DNA of 64,000 nt from Anaerobiospirillum sp. (lineage in GTDB: Bacteria; Pseudomonadota; Gammaproteobacteria; Enterobacterales; Succinivibrionaceae): contig JARHZF010000097.1 of NCBI GenBank assembly GCA_029258325.1, forward strand, positions 1 to 64,000. Reading direction: 5' to 3'. This document shows, piece by piece, positions 56,435-64,000 of the stretch (position 1 is the stretch's first letter; the number at the start of each line of letters is the position of its first letter). Both the position numbers and the translations under genes were made by a program. The notes under the pieces were generated by a model that did no database searches, had not been told where the DNA came from, and saw only the letters and a program-made list of their open reading frames with translations.

Positions 56435-57634
56435 ATGATTATTGAGCCTAAAGTTCGTGGTTTTATTTGTGTTACAACTCATCCTACTGGTTGTAGAGCA
56501 AATGTTCAAAAGCAAATTGAATATGTAAAATCTAAAGGTGAGGTTAAAAATGGTCCTAAGAAAGTTCTTGTTATAGGCTCATCAACAGGTTATGGTTTAG
56601 CATCTAGAATAAGTGCAGCATTTGGCTCTAAAGCTGCAACTTTAGGTGTTTTCTTTGAGAAAAAAGGCTCAGAAAAAAGAGCAGGTAGCCCAGGTTGGTA
56701 CAATACTGCTGCTTTTACAGAGTTTGCAACTAAAGAAGGCTTATATGCAAAGAATATTAATGCAGATGCTTTCTCTGATGAATGTCGTCAAAAGACTATT
56801 GAAGTAATTAAAGAAGATTTAGGTCAAGTTGATTTAGTTATTTACTCACTTGCAGCACCTGTTCGTAAGATGCCAAAGACTCAAGAAGTTGTACGTTCTT
56901 CTTTAAAACCAATTGGTAAACCTTATGTATCAACAGCTATTGATACTAATAAAGACTGCATTATTGAAGCTACAGTAGAACCTGCAACAGATGAAGAAAT
57001 TGCAAATACTGTAACTGTTATGGGTGGTCAAGATTGGGAATTATGGATGCAAGCTTTACATGAGGCAAATGTTTTAGCTCCAAATTGTAAAACTTTAGCC
57101 TATAGTTATATAGGTACTGAAATTACATGGCCAATTTACTGGCATGGTGCTTTAGGTAAGGCTAAAGAAGATCTTGATAGAGCAGCTCTTGCAAATAGAG
57201 AGTTATTAAAAGATATAAATGGTGACGCTCGTGTTGCTGTATTAAAATCAGTAGTAACTCAAGCATCATCAGCTATTCCTGTAATGCCATTATATATTGC
57301 AATTTGCTTTAAGATTATGAAAGAGCAAGGCGTTCATGAAAATGTAATTCAACATATTTATAGAATGTTTAGTGAGCAATTATATGGTGATAAAGCAATT
57401 TATGATGATGCAAATCGCCTAAGAGTTGATACTTTAGAATTAGATAGTAAAGTACAAGATGCATGTAAAGCTTTATGGCCTCAAATTACTACAGAGAACT
57501 TATTTGAGCTTACAGATTATAAAGAGTATAAACATGAGTTCTTAGAATTATTTGGTTTTGAAGTTGAAGGTGTTGATTATAGTGCTGATGTAAATCCAGA
57601 TGTTCAATTTGATGTAATTGATATGGTTTCATAG
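56435..57634 (+). CDS. fabV: Enoyl-ACP reductase FabV
   Basis: FabV reduces trans-2-enoyl-ACP with NADH in fatty-acid elongation. The 399-residue protein has the start [20 protein letters not shown], the nucleotide site [16 protein letters not shown], and the active-site region [28 protein letters not shown] in two blocks, holding the Y-x8-K pattern. FabV is the triclosan-insensitive alternative to FabI, known in Vibrio, Pseudomonas and Aeromonas relatives. AGGAG lies upstream of ATG 56435. It is followed by a strong terminator. Confidence 0.96.
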   Translation: MIIEPKVRGFICVTTHPTGCRANVQKQIEYVKSKGEVKNGPKKVLVIGSSTGYGLASRISAAFGSKAATLGVFFEKKGSEKRAGSPGWYNTAAFTEFATKEGLYAKNINADAFSDECRQKTIEVIKEDLGQVDLVIYSLAAPVRKMPKTQEVVRSSLKPIGKPYVSTAIDTNKDCIIEATVEPATDEEIANTVTVMGGQDWELWMQALHEANVLAPNCKTLAYSYIGTEITWPIYWHGALGKAKEDLDRAALANRELLKDINGDARVAVLKSVVTQASSAIPVMPLYIAICFKIMKEQGVHENVIQHIYRMFSEQLYGDKAIYDDANRLRVDTLELDSKVQDACKALWPQITTENLFELTDYKEYKHEFLELFGFEVEGVDYSADVNPDVQFDVIDMVS

Positions 57635-57655
57635 TACATAAAACATCTTACATAC

Positions 57656-57693
57656 AAAAACACCTCTAAACTTTTACATTTAGAGGTGTTTTT
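57656..57693. terminator. Bidirectional terminator between fabV and folD
   Basis: A perfect 15-bp stem pairs AAAAACACCTCTAAA (57656-57670) with TTTAGAGGTGTTTTT (57679-57693), with an 8-nt loop and T-runs in both directions between converging genes. Confidence 0.93.
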
Positions 57694-57695
57694 TA

Positions 57696-58553
57696 TTAGA
57701 TATTTATATGTGCTTTATAAGCGTCTATAGTATTTTCCATAAGGGATGCTATAGTCATAGGACCTACACCACCTGGAACTGGTGTTATATAAGATGCTCT
57801 TTCTTTTGCAACTTCAAAATCAACATCACCGCAAAGAGAACCATCTTCTAATCTATTAATACCTACATCTATAACAATAGCACCTTCTTTTATTAAAGAA
57901 CCATCTAAGAATTTAGGTTTACCTACAGCTACAACAACAATATCAGCATTTGCTAAAAAAGGTTTTAAATCCTTTGTAAATTTATGGGTAACTGATACTG
58001 TAGCACCTGCTAGTAATAGTTCTAATGCCATAGGTCTACCTACAATATTAGATGCACCTACAACAGTTGCATTTAAACCTTTTAGATCTGATTTTATAGA
58101 TCTAAGCATAGTCATAACACCCTTTGGAGTACAAGCTCTAAGTCTTGGTATTCTTTGAGTTAGACGACCTACATTATAAGGATGGAAACCATCTACATCT
58201 TTTGATGAGTCAATCTTTTCAATAACTAAAGTTTCATCTAGATGTTTTGGAAGAGGGAATTGAACTAATATACCATCAACATTATCATCTTTATTTAATT
58301 TATCAATTAAAGCATTTAATTCATCTTGAGTTGTATTTTCATCTAATTTATATGAAAAAGTTTCAATACCTACATCAATGCAAGCTTTTTCTTTATTTTT
58401 AACATAAACTTGAGATGCAGGATCATTTCCTACTAAAACAACAGCAAGACCAGGTTTTCTATAACCTTGATTACAAAAATCACTAACTTCTTTATTTAGA
58501 TTTTCTCTAATATTTTTAGCTAAAGTTTTGCCATCAATTAATGTTGCGGACAT
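57696..58553 (-). CDS. folD: Methylenetetrahydrofolate dehydrogenase/cyclohydrolase
   Basis: FolD interconverts 5,10-methylene-THF and 10-formyl-THF, supplying one-carbon units for purines and fMet. The 285-residue protein has the signatures [15 protein letters not shown] (catalytic Lys), [12 protein letters not shown], the NADP site [17 protein letters not shown], and [18 protein letters not shown]. It follows the TSUP gene by 12 bp with a GGAG ribosome site, so the two may be co-transcribed. Confidence 0.97.
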   Translation of the reverse strand: MSATLIDGKTLAKNIRENLNKEVSDFCNQGYRKPGLAVVLVGNDPASQVYVKNKEKACIDVGIETFSYKLDENTTQDELNALIDKLNKDDNVDGILVQFPLPKHLDETLVIEKIDSSKDVDGFHPYNVGRLTQRIPRLRACTPKGVMTMLRSIKSDLKGLNATVVGASNIVGRPMALELLLAGATVSVTHKFTKDLKPFLANADIVVVAVGKPKFLDGSLIKEGAIVIDVGINRLEDGSLCGDVDFEVAKERASYITPVPGGVGPMTIASLMENTIDAYKAHINI

Positions 58554-58565
58554 AAAAGCTCCAAT

Positions 58566-59405
58566 TTAAAAAGAAGACATTAACATTTTGATACTTATTA
58601 TAAACAAAGATATAGCAAAAATTCTTTTTAATGTTATAGGACTTATAGATTTTCCAAATTTAACTCCAAATGGTGCAAAAAGAACTGAAAGAGGGATTAT
58701 GCATAAAGCTGCTAGAAAATTAATATGTCCCATAGTAGCAAAAGGAGCATTTATAGGTGTACTTGAGGTAAAAAGTAAAATTAAAGCACCTGGAATTGCA
58801 ACAAATAAAGATACAGCAGATGAAGTTCCAATAGCTTGTCTTGGATTTACAGAGTGAGCATTTAAAACAGGAATAGTTAAAGTACCACCACCAATACCTA
58901 GCATTACTGAAAATAAAGAGATAAAAAAAGCTATAACATTTTGAGCAAATTTACTTGGTAATTTATCAAATAGAGGTTTAGCATTAGCTCTAAAAAGGGT
59001 ATTTAAGCTATTTATAATCATAATAGAGCCAAATAAGGCTGATATCCATTTACCACCATAACGTGATGCTATAGTAGAACCTAATATAACACCAAGACAA
59101 AGACCAAAAGCCCATGTTTTTACTATATCTGTAGATAAATTACCTTTTTTATATTGAGAAATAGCAGCAGATATTGATGTTGGTATCATACAAAATAAAG
59201 AAGTACCAGTAGCTAAAATCATAGCTGTATCTGCATCTACATGTAAAGCTGTCATAAAAACAAAATAAAGTACAGGTACGAAGATAATACCACCACCAAT
59301 ACCTAAAAGACCTGCACAAAATCCTGCAAGGCAAGCACAAGATGCTAGAATTAATATATTTTGAATTAAGGTTTGTAAATCTATTTCATTTAATAAATTT
59401 TCCAT
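58566..59405 (-). CDS. TSUP-family membrane permease (TauE/SafE)
   Basis: The 279-residue protein has about eight membrane helices in two halves, each with the DUF81 glycine motif: AGLLGIGGGIIFVPVLYF near residue 35 and VMLGIGGGTLTIPVL near residue 167. The family exports or imports sulfite, organosulfonates or other small anions. The substrate cannot be inferred here. It lies immediately before folD, an unusual partner. AAAGG precedes its start. Confidence 0.88.
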   Translation of the reverse strand: MENLLNEIDLQTLIQNILILASCACLAGFCAGLLGIGGGIIFVPVLYFVFMTALHVDADTAMILATGTSLFCMIPTSISAAISQYKKGNLSTDIVKTWAFGLCLGVILGSTIASRYGGKWISALFGSIMIINSLNTLFRANAKPLFDKLPSKFAQNVIAFFISLFSVMLGIGGGTLTIPVLNAHSVNPRQAIGTSSAVSLFVAIPGALILLFTSSTPINAPFATMGHINFLAALCIIPLSVLFAPFGVKFGKSISPITLKRIFAISLFIISIKMLMSSF

Positions 59406-59603
59406 TTTATAAAACCTTTTAAAGATAGAAGTAAGTATTTTTAAGTATAAACAAAATAATAATTAAAAGAAGAATAGAGTTTTAAATTTATGAGCATTTT
59501 TAAATTAGAAATGTATATTAGCTTTGATTTGAACTTGTTTTTAAAATAAATTAATTAAAATCAATTACTTATTTAAAAAAGTTTTTTAAATTAAAAAAAA
59601 GTG

Positions 59604-59632
59604 TTGACTATATGTAAAGTTACAACTATAAT
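59604..59632 (+). promoter_or_regulatory. Sigma70 promoter of the tRNA operon
   Basis: TTGACT (59604-59609) and a perfect TATAAT (59627-59632) are separated by the ideal 17 bp. The first tRNA begins 46 bp after the -10 box. This is the best sigma70 promoter visible in the window. Confidence 0.85.
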
Positions 59633-59678
59633 TCTTTTCCGTTGATTGCTGATAGGTCTTTGTAGTCAATACAAGATT

Positions 59679-59755
59679 GACTCCTTAGCTCAGTTGGATA
59701 GAGCAACAGCCTTCTAAGCTGTGGGTCGCAGGTTCGACTCCTGCAGGGGTCGCCA
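59679..59755 (+). tRNA. tRNA-Arg(UCU)
   Basis: The 77-nt cloverleaf has an acceptor stem GACTCCT with AGGGGTC, D arm TAGCTCAGTTGGATAGAGC, anticodon loop CTTCTAA giving TCT, T arm GGTTCGACTCC, and an encoded CCA. It is the first gene of a four-tRNA transcript. Confidence 0.97.
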
Positions 59756-59777
59756 GCAAACATCAACAAAGCACAAT

Positions 59778-59853
59778 GGTGGCTGTAGCTCAGTTGGTAG
59801 AGTCCCGGATTGTGATTCCGGTTGTCGTGGGTTCGAGCCCCATCAGCCACCCC
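59778..59853 (+). tRNA. tRNA-His(GUG)
   Basis: The 76-nt gene begins with the extra G(-1) typical of tRNA-His (GGTGGCTG) opposite C73. The anticodon loop TTGTGAT gives GTG, and the gene ends CCACCCCA with an encoded CCA. The order Arg-His-Leu recalls the E. coli argX-hisR-leuT cluster. Confidence 0.97.
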
Positions 59854-59884
59854 ATTTGAAAGAATGGGTAAAAATTTAAATTTT

Positions 59885-59968
59885 GCGGGAGTGGCGAAAT
59901 TGGTAGACGCACCAGATTTAGGTTCTGGCGCCTTCGGTGTAAGAGTTCGAGTCTCTTCTCCCGCACCA
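59885..59968 (+). tRNA. tRNA-Leu(UAG), copy 1
   Basis: This 84-nt class II tRNA has a long variable arm (GCGCCTTCGGTGT). The acceptor stem GCGGGAG pairs with CTCCCGC, the loop TTTAGGT gives anticodon TAG, and CCA is encoded. It differs from the next copy only at 59935 (C here, T at 60067). Confidence 0.97.
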
Positions 59969-60016
59969 TTTAAACATGGTGTAAATTTAAATTTGTGTTA
60001 AAAATTAGTACTCCGT

Positions 60017-60100
60017 GCGGGAGTGGCGAAATTGGTAGACGCACCAGATTTAGGTTCTGGCGCCTTTGGTGTAAGAGTTCGAGTCTCTTCTCCCGCACCA
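60017..60100 (+). tRNA. tRNA-Leu(UAG), copy 2
   Basis: This is a near-identical 84-nt tandem duplicate of the previous gene. The one change lies in the variable-arm loop, which should not alter function. It is the last gene before the terminator. Confidence 0.97.
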
Positions 60101-60103
60101 CTT

Positions 60104-60165
60104 AAAAGTCTTTTTAAATTGATCTTATAGTTATAATGTAGATCATTTTGAAAAGGCTTTTTTTG
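60104..60165 (+). terminator. Terminator of the tRNA operon
   Basis: A 21-bp stem with one mismatch and two G-T pairs joins 60104-60124 to 60141-60161, with a 16-nt loop and continuing T-run. It begins four bases after the last tRNA. Confidence 0.88.
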
Positions 60166-60239
60166 CCATATAGAGACATACATTTTTCAAAATTAACTTT
60201 TAAAAAGTTAATACATCTTTTATAAGAAATATCTATAAA

Positions 60240-62021
60240 ATGTACGATAAGCACTTCCAATTAAGTTACATGCCTTTTGAAGGTTCACCTGATAGAAGAT
60301 TTTTTTATATAGGTGCACATCAACATAAAGCATTAGATCTTTTAACTACATCACTTTCAAAAAGTGGCTCTATTTGTGTTTTAAGTGCTGAAGCAGGCTG
60401 TGGTAAGACTACAACAGTTAGAATGTTAATAAAGTCTTTACCAAAAAGAATGCGTATTATAGCTATAGATGATCCAAGACTTGATAGTCAAACCTTACTA
60501 TCTACAATTTTATTATCTCTATCAGTTGCAGCTAGTTCTTTTGAAAGTATATCTGAATTAACCTTAAAATTAAGAAAAGCTTTAGAGTCAGCATCCGATT
60601 CTGGCATTATTACAACTGTTATTATTGATGAAGCTCAAGGTTTATCTGATGAAGTTATAGAACAAATTAGACTTATTTATAATATAGAAGGTATTAATGG
60701 CAAAATGATTAACTTCTTATTAGTAGGTCAAGATGAGCTATTAAATATTATAAATAAGCCTATGCATAAAATGTTCTTATCAAGAATAAGTACTTTTGCA
60801 AGTCTGCAAGCTATGCATAGAGATGAAGTTAATGCCTATATTAACTTTAGAATTATGCAAGCAGGTTCACATGAACCTTTATTTACAGATAGAGCTATAA
60901 CTTTATTACATCAAAAATCAAAAGGTTTACCTCGTACTATTAATGCTATTGCTGATCAGGCTTTAATGCTTGCTTTTAGAAAAAATAAAAATCGTGTTGA
61001 TTCATCTATTTTAAGAAAAGCAGCTAGCATTGCTTTAAATGAGAGATCAAATTTAAAGAAAGTTTTTGATCATATAAAAGATGGTATTTTAAGTTTTACT
61101 ATTTTTGAGAAAGCTATAGTTATGGCTTTTGCTTTTACTATGGCTTTTATTATCTTTTATGCATCCTTATTCTTTACAAAAGAATATGTAGATAGTTATT
61201 TATATGATAAATCTATAGCTACAGCATTAAATTATGATAATGAAGTAAAAGATTCTTATAAGATTTACATGGATAATGTTAGAGCAGGTATTTCAAATGA
61301 ACATAAACTTGTATCTAAATTTAATTTAGATGTAAGAAACTCTATGTTTAGAAGTGATGCTCTAGATAATTTAGTTAAACTATATGGTTTTGCTCGTTCT
61401 GATAATTTAAAAAGTAGCTGTAAAGATATAGAGTCTTTAAGTCTAAAGTGCATAACTCGCCATGAAAAGTTTCCAGAGCTTGAGAGTTTACAAAAAAGAG
61501 CTGTTATATCTTTATTTGATGATAACTTAATTCCATTTTATGCAGTATTGATGAATGTAGATGAAGAGCATGTACATTTATTAATGCAAGATAGAATTTA
61601 TAGAGTAAAGAGAAAGTATATAGAAGATCACTATAATGATGAGTTTACTTTTATCTATAATGTTATGGCATTAGATATCATAAATCATTATAAAAAGACT
61701 AATAAATTAAATTTATCTGTAAATGCTTTAAAATTTTTACAAAATAAGATGGTTTTCTTTATTAAAAATTATGATGATATAAGCTTTGCTCACGATCTAT
61801 CTGCAATTGATACAACTTTAAAAAAACTTTTTTATTATGGTCCTGATGTTGTAGAAAAGAATGTACAGGATTTTAAAGCATCCTTAATCTCTGCTATAGA
61901 AAAGGGAGATATGCAAAATTTAAAGATTGCATTTTTACTTTTCCTTGGAGATAGTGCTTTAGATGAGGATTTAGCTATAAAGCTTGATTTTTTAGATAAT
62001 AAGATGAGTTTTGTAAAATAA
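60240..62021 (+). CDS. ExeA/MshM-like AAA+ ATPase with membrane anchor
   Basis: The 593-residue protein starts like ExeA/GspA (FQLSYMPFEGSPDRRFFYIG) and has Walker A AEAGCGKTTT (50-59), Walker B VIIDEAQ (127-133), sensor-like LLVGQDELL, and an arginine-rich SRIS. A membrane helix lies at about 291-313. The remaining 280 residues are probably periplasmic and match nothing I know; the peptidoglycan-binding domain of ExeA is not visible. ExeA helps secretin assembly across peptidoglycan in type II secretion, but no secretion genes are nearby. Its stop overlaps the next start by one base. Confidence 0.8.
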   Translation: MYDKHFQLSYMPFEGSPDRRFFYIGAHQHKALDLLTTSLSKSGSICVLSAEAGCGKTTTVRMLIKSLPKRMRIIAIDDPRLDSQTLLSTILLSLSVAASSFESISELTLKLRKALESASDSGIITTVIIDEAQGLSDEVIEQIRLIYNIEGINGKMINFLLVGQDELLNIINKPMHKMFLSRISTFASLQAMHRDEVNAYINFRIMQAGSHEPLFTDRAITLLHQKSKGLPRTINAIADQALMLAFRKNKNRVDSSILRKAASIALNERSNLKKVFDHIKDGILSFTIFEKAIVMAFAFTMAFIIFYASLFFTKEYVDSYLYDKSIATALNYDNEVKDSYKIYMDNVRAGISNEHKLVSKFNLDVRNSMFRSDALDNLVKLYGFARSDNLKSSCKDIESLSLKCITRHEKFPELESLQKRAVISLFDDNLIPFYAVLMNVDEEHVHLLMQDRIYRVKRKYIEDHYNDEFTFIYNVMALDIINHYKKTNKLNLSVNALKFLQNKMVFFIKNYDDISFAHDLSAIDTTLKKLFYYGPDVVEKNVQDFKASLISAIEKGDMQNLKIAFLLFLGDSALDEDLAIKLDFLDNKMSFVK

Positions 62022-62404
62022 TGAGAAGTGAAGAAAAAAAGCATGCTTTAAATGAGGTAATGTTTACCTTTAAAAAAGCTCGTATTTATTTTTTAAAAAG
62101 CTTTTTCTTTTTTCTAGCTCTTATTGTCTGTTTTTATATAGTATCTGTTTTTATTTATATAGATAGTTATAGTAAGACAAAAGATAGTGTAATATCTTTT
62201 TTTGCAAATAAAACTAACATCATAAGTATTTATGATAATGAAAATATCATATCTTATGAATCATATAATTTTAAAAATGTAGAAAATTATGGTGATACAT
62301 TATTAGAGTTTAAAGATGAAGTTAGTTTTGATAATGTAAAAACAAAGCGTTTAAAATTAACTGATAATATTTACTTAGTAAAATTTGTAAAAGAGCAAAA
62401 GTAA
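62021..62404 (+). CDS. Small single-pass membrane protein paired with the ExeA-like ATPase
   Basis: The 127-residue protein has one hydrophobic helix at about residues 22-44 (FLKSFFFFLALIVCFYIVSVF) after a basic N-terminus, and a short C-terminal domain of about 80 residues, probably periplasmic. The start ATG overlaps the stop of the ATPase gene (TAATG), so the two are translationally coupled. ExeA works with the bitopic protein ExeB in Aeromonas. This product has the right topology, but I see no sequence motif of ExeB, so that role is inference. Confidence 0.7.
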   Translation: MRSEEKKHALNEVMFTFKKARIYFLKSFFFFLALIVCFYIVSVFIYIDSYSKTKDSVISFFANKTNIISIYDNENIISYESYNFKNVENYGDTLLEFKDEVSFDNVKTKRLKLTDNIYLVKFVKEQK

Positions 62405-62431
62405 AAAAAGAATAAAGATCAAAAAGAACAA

Positions 62432-62464
62432 AGCCCAAAATCAAACAAATTTTGGGCTCTTTTC
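62432..62464. terminator. Terminator between the ExeA-like pair and ygiM
   Basis: A perfect 10-bp stem pairs AGCCCAAAAT (62432-62441) with ATTTTGGGCT (62449-62458), with T-rich flanks on both sides, between converging genes. Confidence 0.88.
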
Positions 62465-62468
62465 TTTA

Positions 62469-63188
62469 TTAATATTTTCTAACTTTTTTCTTACCAGGGC
62501 GAGGTAGGTAGATTAGAACTATACCAATAAGAACACCAATAGAGACTAAAATACCACCTTGAGTCCACCAACGCATTTGCATATCAAGCTCTCTTGTTTG
62601 TAACTTATCAGAATACTCTCTAATTTTTTCATCATATTCTGTAATAGTTGCATCTTTAGCAATAATAGCAGTCTTCATACCTTTATTTTCTTTTTCAAGG
62701 CGAGATAATTTACTTTCAGCAGTTTTTAATCTTTTTGAAAGTTCTGTATCGTAGTTTTCAAGTGTGTATTCTAATTCTTTAATTCTATCTTCAAGAATTT
62801 GATATTTATGATAACCACTTGGATCTACTTGAATTGAGTCATAAGCCATCCAGAATGTGCTACCATCAGTATCTTCAAGAAGCATATATTTTCTATCTGG
62901 AGATATACCTTTATAAATTAGTTTATCACCAATTTTTTTTGCACCTACAATTTTATGATTAGTTGTAGGACCACGTCTTGCCCAAACTATATTTTGATCA
63001 GATACATAAACAGTATCACCATCTTTTAAAGAAAGTCTTTTATCAACTACTTCTTGAGTTTTCTCAACTTCATTATTATCTGAGTTAGAGGATGTATTTT
63101 GATCATCAAGAGCAAATGCACTATAGCTTACAGATAGAGAAAAAGCCAATAATGCGATCTTTAAATTATTAAATAGAGAATTAAACAC
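62469..63188 (-). CDS. ygiM: SH3-domain envelope protein YgiM (TIGR04211 family)
   Basis: The 239-residue protein has a signal peptide ending near SAFA-LDD, an SH3b domain (about residues 52-115, VYVSDQNIVWARRGPTTNH and LLEDTDGSTFWMAYD), a coiled coil (about 130-195), and a C-terminal membrane helix (GGILVSIGVLIGIVLIYL) with a basic end. This is the YgiM layout; its role at the envelope is not well defined. In E. coli, ygiM lies next to ygiF; here ygiF is divergent across a 480-bp gap. Confidence 0.92.
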   Translation of the reverse strand: MFNSLFNNLKIALLAFSLSVSYSAFALDDQNTSSNSDNNEVEKTQEVVDKRLSLKDGDTVYVSDQNIVWARRGPTTNHKIVGAKKIGDKLIYKGISPDRKYMLLEDTDGSTFWMAYDSIQVDPSGYHKYQILEDRIKELEYTLENYDTELSKRLKTAESKLSRLEKENKGMKTAIIAKDATITEYDEKIREYSDKLQTRELDMQMRWWTQGGILVSIGVLIGIVLIYLPRPGKKKVRKY

Positions 63189-63654
63189 TTAACTATACCT
63201 TAAGATAATATAAAAAATTATATATATTTTATTAAATTATGTAATAAAAAGGCAAAATTCTTTAAAAGAAAATTACAAATTTTTTTATTAAAGAGAGGGC
63301 TTAGTTTTTTATACTATGTACATTTTGCATGTATTAAAGCTTTTTTTGCATATTTATAATTTCTGTATAAAGGTACTATTATAATTTTTATTTTAAAAAA
63401 TGTATTTAAAAACATATAGTTAACTATAGAAACTATTAAATATTTATTTGATATTTATATATTATTTTGATATTTTTAGAATATAGAATTTTATTGTATA
63501 TATGAATATAAATTCTCAATTAGAAATTAAGATTTTTTTAAAAATTTGAGAAAGTTCAATATTACAAATAAAATAATTAATTCTTTTAATATAAAAGAAT
63601 TAAAAGAATTAAATGATGTTTATAATAAATAAAGAAAGTTTTTAAATTTTAAAT
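63189..63654. other. AT-rich gap between ygiM and ygiF
   Basis: No gene is supported. Near the ygiF side a perfect 12-bp hairpin pairs TTAATTCTTTTA (63577-63588) with TAAAAGAATTAA (63592-63603), followed by a direct repeat of AAAGAATTAA. Promoters for both divergent genes should lie here, but AT richness prevents a call. Confidence 0.45.
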
Positions 63655-63669
63655 ATGGATGATTATTTT

Positions 63670-64000
63670 ATGGTCAATGATAATACTGAAATAGAACTAA
63701 AATACGCATTAGCATATGATGTAGATTGCTCTGAAGTTAAAAACGCCTTAGATAAGGTAGGTAAAGTTGGTAATATTTCAAGTGATAATCTATCAAATGT
63801 TTATTTTGATACTAAAGATTTTGACTTGGCTAAAAATAAGATTGGTTTAAGAATAAGAAAGGCGAACTCTTATACGGAAATGACTATGAAAATAGCAAAA
63901 AAGAGTTCATCTTCTTTACATCAAAGAAAGGAATATAACATTCCTTTAGACTCAGATAGATATGAGCCTAATTTTTCATTACTTCCTTTTGATGTGCAAA
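63670..64000 (+). CDS. ygiF: CYTH-domain protein, likely inorganic triphosphatase YgiF (3' end cut by window)
   Basis: The first 110 codons are visible. They begin with the CYTH ExExK signature (TEIELKYA) and include SNVYFDTKDF, IGLRIRKANSYTEMTMKIA and SLHQRKEYNIPL, which parallel E. coli YgiF (MGLRIR, YEMTMKVAG, GGLHQRPEYNVAL). YgiF hydrolyses inorganic triphosphate and carries a C-terminal CHAD domain, not visible here. ATG 63670 is chosen because it leaves few residues before EIELK, as in E. coli; an in-frame ATG at 63655 is the alternative. Confidence 0.88.
   Translation, partial: MVNDNTEIELKYALAYDVDCSEVKNALDKVGKVGNISSDNLSNVYFDTKDFDLAKNKIGLRIRKANSYTEMTMKIAKKSSSSLHQRKEYNIPLDSDRYEPNFSLLPFDVQ

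Noticed and set aside
59626-59850. Minus-strand ORF of 74 codons over tRNA-Arg and tRNA-His
   Set aside because: It is the reverse strand of two clear tRNA genes; the residues PRSRTCDPQLRR and YPTELRS are the well-known artefact of translating antisense tRNA.
59885-60100. Tandem tRNA-Leu copies as an integration-site (att) duplication
   Set aside because: Both copies are complete genes with a short spacer and no integrase or foreign genes follow; simple tandem duplication explains it.
59998-60183. Minus-strand ORF of 61 codons over tRNA-Leu
   Set aside because: Antisense of a tRNA-Leu gene; the GEETRTLTP pattern is another standard tRNA artefact.

Overview
The window is an AT-rich chromosomal segment (about 30% G+C by eye) from a polarly flagellated gammaproteobacterium. 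The evidence is the single-chain PurL, DksA-GluQ, Rsd, YjaG (DUF416), YqcC, YgiM/YgiF, a PcnB that appears to start at AUU as in E. coli, and a Vibrio/Pseudomonas-type FlhF-FlhG-FliA-Che-ParC-ParP order. FabV, a Maf flagellin glycosyltransferase and the low G+C suggest an Aeromonadales/Succinivibrionaceae-like host, but that is inference. No prophage, IS element, CRISPR array or plasmid gene was recognised.

Layout. 1-332: end of an rRNA operon, 5S - tRNA-Asp-like - 5S, where the tRNA has a degenerate 5' half. 498-8827: purL, then a flagellin-modification group (Maf-type glycosyltransferase, FliS, PseI). 8914-12634: tRNA-Val on the minus strand, then thrS-infC-rpmI-rplT with a tRNA-Thr-like leader hairpin before thrS and an AUA start for infC. 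12700-22902: housekeeping genes, mostly on the minus strand: pgpA, a rsd-PilZ-secreted-protein operon, mepM, yjaG, ychF, pth, folK, pcnB, gluQ and dksA. 23564-26086: flrBC behind a sigma54-type promoter. 26133-30526: galactose genes (LacI-type regulator, galK, galT, galE) with matching operators. 30688-32215: a DnaC-like ATPase, ruvX and yqcC, overlapping or nearly so.

32306-48230 is the motility core, all on the plus strand: flhA, flhF, flhG, fliA, cheY, cheZ, cheA, cheB, motCD-type stator, parC, parP, cheW and a DUF2802 gene. FlhF/FlhG place the flagellum at the pole, FliA drives late genes, CheA/W/Y/Z/B carry the signal, and ParC/ParP anchor the array at the same pole. Several gaps inside this cluster hold strong nested hairpins.

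48447-64000: galM, an intact but catalytically degenerate LeuA-like gene, glpK-glpF, an OafA-type acyltransferase with an SGNH domain, fabV, folD, a TSUP-family permease, a four-gene tRNA operon (Arg, His, Leu, Leu) with a near-consensus promoter, an ExeA-like ATPase plus a small membrane partner, ygiM, and the first part of a CYTH-domain gene (ygiF) that runs off the window.

The most unusual items are the LeuA-like pseudoenzyme, the degenerate tRNA-Asp, the tRNA-mimicking thrS operator, the non-AUG starts of infC and pcnB, the DnaC-like ATPase with an altered Walker B, the orphan ExeA-like pair, the rsd-PilZ operon, and structured non-coding gaps at dksA/flrB, flhG/fliA, fliA/cheY and glpF/oafA.
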